DNA from: Triparma columacea
Taxonomy: Eukaryota > Sar > Bolidophyceae > Parmales > Triparmaceae
Direction of reading: 5' to 3'
DNA length: 64,000 nt
NCBI GenBank assembly: GCA_030267965.1
Contig: BRYA01000019.1
Coordinates: forward strand, 1 to 64,000
The translations under genes were made by a program, and so were the position numbers. The notes under the pieces are model-generated. The model was not told the origin of the DNA. It did no database searches and worked only from the letters and a program-made list of their open reading frames with translations. This document shows positions 9,171-23,812 of the stretch, one piece after another; the first letter of the stretch is position 1, and every line of letters starts with the position of its first letter.

Positions 9171-11511
9171 ATGGGGAAGAAGAAAGCAGGAAAAGAAGAC
9201 GATGATGGAGATGGAGAAAAGCTCACCCGTATCGCAATTGTATCTGCGGAGAAGTGCAAGCCAAAAAAGGTGAGCAGGAGAGGAGAGGGAAGGAGAATAC
9301 AAACCCACCACCTCCTACGGTGGGGAACAACAGTGGACCTGTTTGGCCTGTGTGATCCTTATTTCAACACAATTATAGTGTGAGTAGATTGAAACACCCT
9401 TAACCCCTCCCACACAACATCTTTACACCCCATCAGTGCAACCATGAGTGCAAAAAGAGCTGTCCCTCGGTGAAGCTTGGAAAGCTGTGTATCGAAGTTG
9501 ACAAGAAGAGCAAGATTGCGTTCATTTCGGAGCCCCTCTGTATCGGTTGCGGTATATGTGTCAAGAAATGCCCCTTCGAGGCCGTTAATATCATCAATCT
9601 ACCAAAGGATCTTGACAGGAACACCACACACCGCTATGGTCCCAATACCTTCAAGCTGCATCGCCTTCCCATGCCCCGGCCGGGTCAGGTCCTCGGCCTC
9701 GTGGGGACAAACGGCATCGGCAAATCGACGGCCCTGAAGATCCTGGCCGGTAAGATGAAGCCCAACCTCGGAAAATACGACTCTGCCCCAGACTGGGGGG
9801 AGGTCCTGCTCCACTTCCGCGGAAGCGAGCTCCAGAACTACTTCACCAAGATCCTCGAGGACAACATCAAGGCTACCATCAAGCCCCAGTACGTGGACCA
9901 CATCCCCAGGGCGGTCAGGGGACTGGTCGGAAAGGTCCTTAAGGCCAAGGACGAGGTGAGTGAGGACAGAGGGGAAAGCAGCAGCATGACAATCACAAAT
10001 CGCCACCACGTACACTCTGAAACCTCCTAACAACCCCCCCCCCCCCCCTCCCCCTCCCCACTTTTGTAGAGGACCGAGTCTGAGGGTTTTGACTGCCTTG
10101 ACTGGGCCGTCCAGAATGCGGAGCTCGGGCACGTCATGGACAGAGACATCGGGGTACTGAGTGGAGGGGAGCTGCAGAGGTTCGCCATCGCCGCCGTGAT
10201 TGTCCAGAGCAGCGACGTCTACATGTTCGACGAGCCCAGTAGTTACCTCGACGTCAAGCAGCGCCTCACCGCCGCCTTGATGATTAGAACACTGGTCGAG
10301 GGAGACATAGGGGCCCGCCGCTACGTCCTTGTCGTGGAGCACGACCTCGCCGTCCTCGACTACCTCTCGGACTACGTGTGCTGCCTGTACGGGACCCCGG
10401 GGGCCTACGGAGTCGTTACCATGCCCTTCTCCGTCCGAGAGGGGATCAACGTGTTCCTGGCGGGCTTCATCCCCACGGAGAACCTGAGGTTCAGGGACAA
10501 CGCCCTCAGCTTCAAGGTCAGCGAGAGGGCGGCGGAGGGCGAGGCAGGGGCCAAGAACGACGTCATGAGCACCTTCACCTACCCCGCAATGACCAAGACC
10601 CAGACGAAGGGCACGGCCAAGTTCATCCTGCATGTCGAGTCCGGAAGCTTCACTGACTCCGAGATCATTGTTCTCCTCGGAGAGAACGGGACGGGAAAGA
10701 CCACCTTCATCAGGATGCTCGCAGGCCTCCTTAAGAGCGATGAGCAGACCAAGGCAGAGGAGGAGGGGGACGAGGAGGCCGCAGAGGCCGCCGGGGTCCC
10801 GCAACTCAGGGTCAGGTGAGTTGAGGAGCGTCATCGCGAAGAGATGCGCGAACTATTGCATGACTCAGCGACGATTTTCAACCACACTAACCCCTCGGTC
10901 CCATCCCCCGCCGCCTCCCCTGCCCGCGCAGTTACAAGCCCCAGAAAATCTCCCCAAAATTCCAGGGCACCGTTAGGCAACTCCTTCACAAACGCATCAG
11001 GGACATGTACATTCACCCGCAGTTCGTCTCTGATGTAATGAAGCCCATGAACATGGAGGGAATCATCGACCAGGGTGTCCAGAACCTCTCCGGCGGTGAG
11101 CTCCAGAGGCTGGCGATCTGCCTCGCCCTCGGTACCACCGCCCTCGTCTACCTCGTCGACGAGCCCTCGGCGTACCTGGACAGCGAGCAGCGCATCAACG
11201 CCGCGAAGGTAATCAAGCGCTTCATCATGCACTCGAAGAAGACAGCCTTCGTCGTTGAGCACGACTTCATCATGGCGACATACCTCGCGGACCGCGTCGT
11301 CGTGTACGTCGGGCAGCCGGGAATAGAGGCCACGGCGTCAACCCCCCAGGGCCTGCTGACGGGAATGAACCAGTTCCTCAAGAGCCTTGAGGTCACCTTC
11401 AGGAGGGACCCGACGAACTTCAGACCAAGAATCAACAAGCTAGGGTCGCAGAAGGACCAGGAGCAGAAGGCGGCGGGCAGCTATTTCTTCTACGACGAGG
11501 ACGAGGACTAG
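9171..11511 (+). CDS. ABCE1: ABCE1 / RLI1 ribosome-recycling ATPase
   Basis: Soluble twin-ATPase that splits ribosomes after termination; cytosolic. Exons 9171-9269, 9437-9955, 10070-10815, 10932-11511; all phases join and give 647 residues, the usual family length of about 600 plus a short Lys/Asp-rich head. Exon 1 ends CKPKK and exon 2 begins [10 protein letters not shown], restoring the first Fe-S cysteine cluster; [13 protein letters not shown] supplies the second. First ATPase: Walker [10 protein letters not shown], signature LSGGELQR, Walker [11 protein letters not shown]. Second: [30 protein letters not shown]. The C-terminus [21 protein letters not shown] follows the family. Introns are 82-167 bases, with GTGAG donors and long C runs before the acceptors. 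The codon bias toward C-ending codons is strong, as expected for a highly expressed gene. Confidence 0.98.
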
Positions 11512-11884
11512 GCTGCAGAAAGAAAGGGCGGAAATCTAAGGCGAGGAAGGCTGCTGGGAGGGATGCACTTAATAACAGGGCGTTCCTTCATGTTTCCCAA
11601 TTACCAAAATGCGTTTATTAGGAGGTCGGGGGTGGAGGGGGGGGGGGTTTATTACGTCATTCTTTTTTTGCGCTGCGTTCCCTGACGTCCTGCTTCCTCC
11701 TTCCTTCCAATTCTCCTCCTCTTCTTTGCTTGAAAATCAAAATAGTTTCAATCCCATTGCCCAAAACTACCCCCGCTAACCCCCCCGCCCAGTGCCGACC
11801 CCCGCCCCGCCCATTTTGTCCACCTTCCCCCTCTGTTACCTCTCTTTCCTCCACCCCCTCCTCGAGCTCAACCCATTTCCCAAC
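11512..11884. other. Intergenic between ABCE1 and katanin p60
   Basis: Contains the ABCE1 3' region, a G run at 11631-11648 and a C/T-rich stretch leading into the katanin start. No ORF with recognisable content; it likely holds the katanin promoter and 5' leader. Confidence 0.5.
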
Positions 11885-14098
<2,214 letters not shown>

Positions 14099-14151
14099 AT
14101 ATGAAACTTTTTCTATTCCAACTGAAACTGCTTTTATCAGTCCTCCTACAG

Positions 14152-17100
14152 CTACTTCTCGCTCGTGCTCGTTCTCCTCAAGTATGTTGGTTCCGCTTCT
14201 CCCTTGGAGAACTGGGCCCTGGTCGGAGTGATCGCCCCGCTATCCTCCAAGTTTCCGATGCCCAATTTTGATAGCGAGGATGCATCCATGATGATGCTGC
14301 TGCTGCTCCTCCTCATATTTCTGATCTGGTTGGTCCTGCTCTCCCTCTTTTTCGCCTTATTCGCCTCGGCAATTTTCTCCGCATCTTCGTTGCTTACTGT
14401 CATTTTGCTCGCCAATTTTTTCTCCTCGCTTACGCTGCTGTTGCTACTGATGCTCCCGGTGCTCGCCTTCTTTAGGTATTGTGCTGCCTTTACCGTGTTG
14501 AAAACCCTCTTTAAAGTACCCTCTCGCTTTCTCTTTCGGAAGCTTTCAAAGAACGTCCTGAATCGGGTGGCGATTCTGAGAAGAACGGACCCAACCTGCT
14601 GCCCCCTGATGGCCTTTGCCAGACCTCTCATCCAAGGAATCGAAGGAAGAGCGAGGATGCTCCTGGCCAGCATGTCTGTCTCGTCTCCGGCGTGTCCCTG
14701 GTACCTTTCTGACTCCAGCATGGTAGGGAGCATCGGCTTGACATTCTCGAGGACCCACTTGTCAATGAATGTACCCCCGAACAGGTTCAGCATCATCAGC
14801 AATGCGCTCGCTCTCTCCTCCTTGTTAGCCATGACATAGTGGTGAACGATGATGGGGAACCTCTTCACTCGCTCTCCGATATCGTGCATCGTTTGGTCCT
14901 TGTGCCACTGCGCTACGTACTCGTGGAGGGCAATGCGGTGCTTGAAAGGGATTGTGCTACAGACGGTGTCGACCATAAACATGTCTGAAAGTGTCACCAC
15001 GCCGTTGTCGTAGGCCAGGAAATGGTTTATCTCGAGAAGCTTAAGTGTCCTTCTAAGTATATCCCTCCCCACTAAGCGTAAGTTTTCTTCCTTCCCGCTC
15101 CCATCCTTCTCCTCCACCTCCTCCGCCATAGTCGCCGACTTTTGAAGAGGAATTTCGGCAATTACGGATGTTCTCTTCATGAGCTTGATGGTTGAGTCCC
15201 TTGCTCGCATCTTCGGGTCCTTCTTCTGCGCGAATCCGAGCTCGTAGCTATTTCGCTTTGATGCAAGTGGGGCGGACATTTGTTTGCGAAACAGTGACCT
15301 CTTGTCATTCAGTGCCTCTTCTTGAGCGTGAGCCTCCGACTGAGGTAATTCGCCCTCGGTAAAGCGCCCCTCCTCGTCATCTTCCCCCTTCACCCCCTTT
15401 TCGTAGTACTGGGACTCGTTCTTACAAAGGGAGTTCCAGAAGAGGCTAAAGGGCTTGACGTTTTCAAGTAGCAGGAGAAGCAACTCAAACGGGGAGTTGC
15501 CTCCACTGATGCAAATGACCTTGAGGATAATCTGCATCGTGGAGTCCAGCCGCGCGACTAGGCTACTTATGCTGCGCTGGACCTTACTAGGGACCGCCGA
15601 TGCGATCTCGAGCATGAAGGAAAGGTCCATCTCACCGAATGACAGGTTCCCACTCTCGTCAACAAACAACCTGTCGGCCGCCTCGAGCTCGTCGCTCAGG
15701 GTTCTCGCGTATAGTGGGATCCCATTTGTCCTGATCCAGCACAAGTCTTCCAGCGGAAGGTCGACGCTCGTCCCGCCCAACACCATTGGAAGGACCATTC
15801 TGAACTGCGAGAAGCTCAAGAAGGTATCCTGGTAGATGTACGAGAGGCTCAGAGTTTTCTTCCCAGGAGAATCAGGGCTACTCTCCCCCCTTGAGAGGGA
15901 GGGGGAGTGTCCCTCAGGGTCCTGCGAGTTTATCAGGTCGGTTATAGACTTGTACCTAGGTGTTGTCGTCATATTTGACCTCATCGCCTCTGGAGTGCTG
16001 CTGTCATTTCCTAGGTCGATGGAGAAGATTAGGTTGATTCCAACTGCATCCTTTTTCCCCTTGACTGTGATGTCCGGGAGAGAATGGAAAAAAAGTTTCG
16101 TCGACATCCTGACCTCGGCAGCTGTGTGGCTATCAACAAGTATTTGTGGGATGTGATTTTCATTGTTGGCGGTTTCAACAAAGGACAAAATCATATTCTC
16201 AACCGAGGTTGATGTTTTGATTCTTCCTGGGTGCTTCCACGTCTTCGTTCCTTCCTTCTCTTGCTGCTGCTGCTCCTCCTCCTCCTCCGCACTGATGTCT
16301 CGTTCGCTGGAACCGAGGTTGAAGCTTTGTTTCATTACCAACCGGCCGCTATTCGTCTTCTTGATAAATTCCTTCCGATTGAGCTGGTTCGCGTCAGACG
16401 AATGGCGATAGCTTAATATAGTTTCCTGGGTTGACGTCAATGTGTTCAACGTCTTCTTCATCATGGCTTGCATCTTCTTCGCAAACCGTTTCCCCCTGTT
16501 GTCTTTTTTCGTGTTTTTGTGGACTTTCGTTTCCTTGACTGCTGGCGAGGTGCTAACTTGAGGAAGGGGCACTTTTTCTGCGAGCATTTTGAAGGGATTT
16601 GCAGATGGCTTCTCTGGAGAGGATTGAGATCTCATCCTATCCTTCTTGGCGTAATCTTGCGCGCCCGCAAATTCCGCAGGAACCTTTGAATCTGCAGCTT
16701 CCTCCGTGGCTTCCTCGAGCCTCAACAGGTTCTGGTATTCGGGAGACATCTCCTTCAGTTTTCTAATGGGTTTTTTGGCGGCAACCATGAGCCTTGCCGC
16801 GAGGTTGACAGTGTCGCCGACCATGGCAAACTCCCTTCTTGTCTGGCTTCCCACACTCCCGGCGTAAACAAATCCTGTGGTAATTCCAATGTAAGCCTCG
16901 ACTTCGAACGATTGCAACTCCTGCGAGGAGCCAAGGGTTGCGTTTGTGTGTGAGAATTGTCGGGCTGCCTAATAGCTTTTTGCTCTTTTCCAATCTCACC
17001 TTCATAAGGGCTATACTGCACAAACAGGCCCTCGTGGGAGGGGTCAACCCGACGTGGGGAGGAATCCCAAAACCGCTCACGAGAACCAAACCCTTGTCGT

Positions 17101-19075
17101 CCACACTAAACTCCTTCACTATACCCCTGTACGTTATGACGTTGTCCTGGAGGATCTCAAAGATCTTCTGAAGTCTCTCCAGCCTCTGGAAAATAGTCCC
17201 CTTCCTCAAAAAGTCGGACTCAATCGACACGAACATTACGGTGGCACGACGGATCTCGCCCAGCATACCCGCATTCTCCATTATTGCGGCCGACCGAACA
17301 GGAAGTGGGGTGTACCTTTTCATCGCCTTGGCCATGCTCGACGTGTGTTTCTCCTGCAGCCACACGTCGAGCTCTGTTTGTCGCTCCAGAGGGAGTGGGA
17401 TGTTGGCGAGTGAAGATAGGGACTTCCTATGGAGTTCCTCGCCCTTACTTGCCGTTAGTTCGATGCAACGGTACTGGTGCGAGTCTTCGGGTGGATTGGT
17501 GGGTAAGGGAGAAAGCAGGTGAGCAGGTGAGCACATGAGCTGGGAATGGCTGTCATTTGATAACGCATATTCCTTAGACCTCCTGCTGGTGTCCTTCACT
17601 TACCGTACTCCTCGTTCATTGGGATCTCCCTAATCCTCCAGTTATTGGCTGTCAACAGCGAGGCGGTTCGCCTATGCACTACTACCTCCCCCGCGCCGGC
17701 AAGCACCAACGCCTGCCCAACATCGTCGAAAGCTGGCCCGGTGACGACGTTCTGAAATTCGCCCTTTAAGCTTCCCACGTGGTAACTATCAAGAGTCCCA
17801 GAGCTGATGCCAATGTGTAAGACCATCTCCCGCCCAACTTTTTCTATCGTCGAAGGAGACTTGAGCAGTTCTATGCACTCGAAAGCGCACCTGCAGCAAC
17901 AGTCCACAAGTTCTGCCTCCATAAGATGCTTCTTCTTTCCTGCGTGAAAAACTGCTATCACTGCGTCTCCCGCGACTCTATGACGAGCGAAGCGACGGAC
18001 GAAAATTGTTAGCCTGAGGCTTCGTATCTTTGAGTGTCTCCATATCATCATAGCGAAACTTTTCCACAACCGCTTCTCGTCCAAAGGCTCACCTTAGCAC
18101 GTCGCCTCCATGCTCGTCCACGATGTGGATGATACTGCCCATGATGGTCTCGAGCACCTCTCGCACCTTTTCCCCCCCGCTGCCTTCAAGTTCTTGCTCG
18201 TTGTTGAATCTATAGAGAACTGTGGCAAACGTCGCGGCGGTCGTGTGCGTCCCGTCATCCATCTCCGATTTATCTTTCTTCTTCTGGTTCCTCCCTCCAC
18301 CCTTACTAAACTCTTCGCACATCTTTGTGAAGCCACTCACGTCTACAATCATGGTAGCTCCCTCGAACTCGTCGCATTGTACGCTGGCATCACTATTTTC
18401 ACCTATGTGCCTCACGTGCTCAAGGATCAGGGTCGAAGAGAATTTCGCCATAGCGCACAGCTCTTCTTTGGAGTTGTCTTCCTTCGAAGAGGTTGTCAAC
18501 CTACCATTTTGTGCCGACGACTTCTCAGGGAAGAAAGTGTTGGAGTTATTCATGGGCAAACCAAGTGTGGTCCTCGTGGGGGAGTTGCCAATGATATCTT
18601 CCGTCCTAATTGTGAAGGCTTTCGACAGCAAAGATGTGGCAGAGCTTGGGAGAGACCCTGCGCCAAAGTCGTCTGAAAAGGTTCTGGTTGGCCCAGGGTT
18701 CAGATTGTCTACGACACTAGGAGAAGCCGACCTATCGCTAGAACTAGCCATATAGGTCGGATTCATCGGCGAGGAAGAAATGTGGTGAGTGCCGTTGCCG
18801 TTCAATAGCGTGGAAGTTCTGAACCTGTCCTCAGGAGTAGAGACAGAGATAGATGTTGACAACACCGGGGGCCTCCCAGGGGAGGAGGGACTCCGGGGAG
18901 TCAAGGGGCTATTGTCGTCGGCGTTGCTGCGTCTCTCCCAAAGGAGGGAATCTCCCCTCGAGAGGCTCCTACTGTTGCTCATGATATCTATCACAGGAGG
19001 CTTTGGAGCTGAATTCTGTGATGCACGAGCTTCAGGGGACGGAGGAAGGGGAGGTTCCCCTTCAGCTGCAGACAT
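14152..19075 (-). CDS. Soluble-type adenylyl cyclase-like protein with two class III cyclase domains
   Basis: Exons (minus) 19075-18093, 17977-17604, 17484-17000, 16920-14152, in phase, giving 1536 residues. After a 200-residue Ser/Pro-rich head, cyclase domain 1 has VDVSGFTKMCEEF and, across the first intron, DEHGGDVLRVAGDAVIAVF, keeping both metal Asp positions. Cyclase domain 2 starts near RRATVMFVSIESD and ends GDTVNLAARLM, split by intron 3; it looks more divergent at the metal site, as in animal ADCY10, where the second half is regulatory. The remaining 900 residues contain weak ADCY10-like segments (IPLYARTLSDEL; HRIALHEYVAQWHKD) but I see no intact Walker A. Likely makes cAMP, perhaps bicarbonate-regulated by analogy (inference). 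A long Ser/Lys-rich tail closes the protein. Confidence 0.85.
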
Positions 19076-19563
19076 GAAAGCCCAGGAGTGTAAAGATAAT
19101 ACCCCTGAGTAAACTAAAACTCCAATCCGATTCGAGTCGTTCTTGGCTGAAGTGGATTATACAGATAGCCAGCAAGGCACGAGAAAGTGTGAATCGGCCT
19201 GTTTTATGAGGAAATCACGAGAAGAGAGTCCGGGAGACCCAGAGAGTTCGACACGAGACTATAGACGCAACGATTTTGCACTCGTCTTTCGCTTGTGATG
19301 CGTGTTCACAATTTTCTGGAAGGAAGTTACTTCTTTTGCACTGGGACTGCAGAAGCACCTTGCATTAAGTTCTGGGTCGAACTGGACTTTGTGTTCCTCG
19401 TTTCTCTCTTTGTGACTGTTGTGTTGGAATTTGCAAAATTCAGTTTTGCATTTCTTTAATCATTCAAAGCGCCTAGGTAAATCATCCTGTACGCTGTTAG
19501 CGTAAACATCGCCCGAACCGATAGTATTGGTTGGCCCACGTAGCCTTGAGTTAATTTGCAAAC
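19076..19563. promoter_or_regulatory. Divergent promoter region
   Basis: The 488 bases separate the start codons of the cyclase gene (minus) and the next gene (plus). Base composition is close to even, unlike the G- or C-run 3' regions. I see no clear TATA box or repeat that would assign a regulator. Confidence 0.4.
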
Positions 19564-22500
19564 ATGGTTGCCCCATCCTTAAGCACAGGAAAGTCCCTGA
19601 AATCCTTGAGGAAAGGGTCATCGAGAGATGCAACGGGTAGCGTTGGGCAATCTAGTGGGAGCATACGGAAATTCAACCGAGGGAAGAGCGGAAGTGCCAC
19701 GGAAACTCCAATTAAAACTCCAGCAATAGACGAGAGGGATAAAGGGAAGAAAAACCTGAGCAGTGTAGCCTCAAAGAGGAACACTGTCAGGTATGTTAGA
19801 AATACTTCGGGGGATAGTATCGATAGCGTTGGTCGTGAAGGTACCTCGTCGCCGGTGCCTAGAAGTCCCATGAGGAAATTCACCAGGAATCGCACTTCAG
19901 ACGAAGAAGAGGGGGAAGAAGGAAAATTCTTGGGCCATTCGATCATAAGGACGTCGCCCAAGTCTAGTCAGGGCGAAGTCTCGCCCCCCCGATTTGTTGC
20001 AAAGCCAATCTCCCCCCATCACCCTCAAAACTTCAGGAACGCCTCCAAATATAAGGAGGAGAGAGAGAAGAGGGAACTGGCGAAGAAGGAGAGGAACCCC
20101 AGAGAGAAACTGAGCAGCCCCAGCGAGAAGTTTGGTGAAGAAAAGGGCGGCGAGGGGAAGGATAACGACGACGACGCCAGTTGGGATGGACTAGACTCCG
20201 ACGACGATGACGATGACGATGACGATAGCATGCCTAAATCACATCAGCCCTTTAAGAATAGTGGCACTAATGGGAGCAGCAAAAACCCTGCTCTAAATCT
20301 TAACTTCTCCGCGCTCTTGGGACACAGTGAGGAGGAGAAGGTTGAGCAAAAAAAGTCAGAGTCGGATGGCAACAAATACCCAATTAATAAAAAGGGCTTC
20401 GTAAGGCAGAGATCCTCGTCTATGATAGAAATACCTTCGAGCTTGAAACAAAATGTGTTAGAGACTGATGATGGGACAACAATAAAGGCTAATCCGAAGA
20501 AGCCGTTGAGTAGGAGGGGAAGTGCCAACGCTGTTACGGGCGCCTCCAGCCGTATGAACAGGAGGGGTAGCATCAGTGGTGTGCTTTCTATAGAGACGGA
20601 TTACGACGCTTTTGGCAAGTCTACAAACCTAGGTGAGCATGAGGAGAATGGTGACGTGGTCGAAAATGATTAAGTGCTTTCAAATCTAACTCTCGCGTGC
20701 GCGCACACAATAGCTTTTGGCACGGAAGTCCTTACACCCAAAATTGCTGTACCAAAGATGTTCAGGGAAAGGAGTGAGTCCCCAATGGCCGTTCAGGGAA
20801 AGGGGAAATTGAATAGGAGGGGGAGCATCACTAACTTTTTAGCGGGATCCATTGGTAACAGCTTGGGGGGGAGCTTCGATGCTCAAGAATCGAATAAAGA
20901 AGAGCACCATAGGAAGCGCAGCATATTAAAGATAGGGACGAACAAACTTCTAGAGAAGGTGGGGATGGCTGGTCGATCATCTCCCGAGCCCGATTCAGCG
21001 GGTAGAAAGGAGAGAAGTGGGAGCCGCGAACGAAGCGGGCGCGAACGAAGCGGACGCGAACGAAGCGGGCGCGAAGGAGGAGGGAGGCGAAGAAGTTTGC
21101 GCGAGCGAAGTGGGCGTGAGCGAAGCGTGTCGCGAGAGAAGGCAAATGGGGAGAAGGAGTCACCGAAAGAATCGCCAAAATCGCCAAAGGAGAAGGCACA
21201 AAGAAGGACGTCGTTGAGAGAAAAGAAAAGGAGATCTGCCGGTTTCAAGGAGGATATTGAGGAGATTATTGAGGACGACGGAGGGAAATTTGGAGAGGAT
21301 GACGATGATTACGATGATGAGAGCCAAGGGTCCCAAGGGAGTGAGTCATTGAGTGAGTCATTGAGCGAGAGTGAATCAGATGAGGAGGACAGCTTCGAGG
21401 ATGTCACTCTTACCAATGACTTTTGGTCTCACAACGCCGTGAAACTGAGGGGAGGGGACAAAGGAAGGGTTAGAAATACGGTGAGGTTGGATCCTTACAA
21501 TGTCAAGAGGGCGCTAGACCCCGAAACTTGGAACAGTATTCGCTATATGGAGGGTGTCGTGGTGGAGAGCGGCAACGGAAAGATACACGGCTACTACAGT
21601 TGCATCATTTGCGAAGACAGGATCATATTCCTGCCTCTTTCGGGGATGAAGTTTACAGAAGTAGTCTTCCGGGAGTTTGGCATATCAGGTCACATTATCA
21701 TGGTTCCAGCGAACGAAATCATGTCCTGCGGCTACATGAGGGGGGAGGAGAACACCGGCATGCTCTGGGGTAACAACGAATGGAATGCAAGAAGCCTACA
21801 TATCAAGCTCAACCTTTTGTCTCAGGTTAATGATGCAGGGGACGCAAAGAAACTTCAGAAGCTTGCTGGGCAAATGCACATCTACTCCTTTGAACAAAAT
21901 AGCAAGGTGATGTTCCACATATGCAGAATGTGGATCGACTGCTTCACCAGGATGAAGGCTAGGATCCCGTTGGTGAAGGAAGAGAGCGAAATCGAGATGG
22001 CAACAAAATTTCTCGAGGAGTGCGAAAGGATCGTTGGCTCTAGCAAGCGCGCCTACCAGGACCATATCCACGCTATGAGCCACCTCGCCTCGGAGTTGAT
22101 CAACGACATAACTTTGAAGCGCCTCTTCTTCGCCAGGACTTCGGTGATGTCGTTTGCGTTCCACTGCATCAAGGATTTCGAGGAGGACATGGCCTTCGAG
22201 AAGGGGAGTAAGAGCAGGTGTCTGTTGGTGATGCGTCGCATCGTTGTTTGCTTCAAGCTGATATACTCGGTGTTGTTCAATAGCACCGCTGTCTCGGAAA
22301 GGTACCAGTTCTACTTCTTGGGTGATACGATGCTCAATCACGTGGCGTGGTACGCCAAGGACTTTCACACTTTCATCCATAACTTCGTGGCCTCCACTGG
22401 CTTCACACCGGCCAAGCTCACAATCAACGACGTCAAGAAGCTCACGAACCTGAGGACCATGCGAAGGAGCATGGGGTTGCACTCGAAAGTCAAGCGGCCT

Positions 22501-23448
22501 GGCCTGATGACCAGGGAGAGCATGAATGCCATCCTCGACATGGACGAAGTCAGGCAAGAACTTGCCGAGGAAGAGTACGGAAGAAGGGTAGGGACGCGAA
22601 AGGGGAAGCCTAGGAAGACCCTCCAGACCCTCCAGGAGAAGCGGAAAAGTGGTACACAGCAAAAGAGTCCCAGGAGCCCCAGGAGCTCCAGGAGCCCTCG
22701 AGAAAATGCCGGAGACATTAGTCCTCAACTCAGCCCTAGGTCGGTCGAAGAGAACAAAGAGATGTTCTATATCCTTTCTGACGCGCTCGTTGACTACCAG
22801 GTTGCCGTACTCGTGCAGCTCCAGGACATGGTCACCAACTACAACCTCGAATGCCACAACCTTCAAGGAAGGTTCATCCACGAGCAGAGAGAGACCGTCG
22901 CAACAAAGGTAAAACAGGCCCACGAGGGCTTCGCGGAGATCGAGTTCAACATAAGCTCTTTCTTCGACATTCTCTTCCAACGTATGATCACGCTCATCGA
23001 CGACATTAAGAGTGTCGACGGCAGCTTTGCACCCACGCAGAACATACTGGACAAGCTTGAGAGGCTCAACTTCCTGATACCGAATATGAGCCCCAGGGGG
23101 CACCAAACGATGGAAGAGATCAGCGAGTTTGAGGGCACCAAGGGGCTGCACAAGCTCAATCAGCCCACCATTGCCATGTACAATTACTCTAGGCTCCTTT
23201 ATAATCTCGTTAACGACGATCTGTTCACGAGGGAGGAGGCCAAGATGTCGGGGGAGGAAGAACTTAAGAGCTTCATTGGGAACAAGGAAAATATCTCCTT
23301 CTTCCGGAGGAGTGGCGACGTTCACCTGCAGCTGGCAGTCAGTTTCATCAAAAAGACACAGAACTGGATGGGCATCAAGGGCATGGGGAATGACGACGAC
23401 GTCGAGGGGGGAATGTTCGATTTAGACGACGACTTTGACATTGAGTAG
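19564..23448 (+). CDS. Large basic/acidic-repeat protein with conserved C-terminal half, function unknown
   Basis: Two exons, 19564-20632 and 20714-23448, join through an 81-base intron (AG|GTGAGC ... CACAATAG) with matching phase, giving 1267 residues; without splicing the first part would end at a TAA soon after 20660. The first 600 residues are low complexity: Ser/Lys/Arg-rich, an aspartate run, and a degenerate RERSG repeat (about 21001-21120) like RS-domain sequence. From about 21430 (LRGGDKGRVRNTVRLDPYN) onward the sequence is compact, with a possible PH-like fold (EGVVVESGNGKIHGYYSCII, DRIIFLPLSG) and then long helices. A second basic PRSPRSSRSPR linker interrupts the helical part. A resemblance in layout to C12orf56-type proteins is only an impression. 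The C-terminus is acidic (DLDDDFDIE). Confidence 0.85.
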
Positions 23449-23812
23449 TTGGGTTGGGAAGGAGGGGAAAAGGGGAGCGGTGAAAAAAGGGGAAGGGGGG
23501 AGGGGGAGGAGACAGACGTTTTATGTCATGTAGAGAAGAGGAAAAAATGATACAAACGCAAGCTTTCTTTTCACATTACTTAGATACGAGGGGCAGGGAA
23601 GGATGCGCAAGGATGCGCGAGTGCGCACTGTAAGAAAACAAAAGTTACAAAAATTTATGGTAAGGTTGCGATCTTCAGTGTATCTGATTGTCTTGCCGTA
23701 ATATAGTCTTGCAGTGAAACAGGGGGCGGGCTAGAAATAGATAGACATTTTATATCAGAAAGTTTCCTAGCTTGCGTTGGCCCCTTTCTCTTTTTCTCTC
23801 CACTTTTCCTCT
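23449..23812. other. Convergent 3' intergenic region
   Basis: Lies between stop codons of two converging genes. Begins with a G-rich tract (23450-23512), then AT-richer sequence. No coding evidence. Confidence 0.5.

Noticed and set aside
9599..10834. 411-residue ORF antisense to ABCE1
   Set aside because: Antisense shadow that also crosses the ABCE1 introns; no recognisable motif.
20674..20713. Separate gene starting at the second long ORF after 20674
   Set aside because: There is no ATG near its start and an 81-base intron joins it in phase to the upstream ORF.
21796..23325. 509-residue ORF antisense to the 1267-residue gene
   Set aside because: Long only because of codon bias in the sense gene; composition is typical of a shadow, and the sense strand has the spliced, helical conserved frame.
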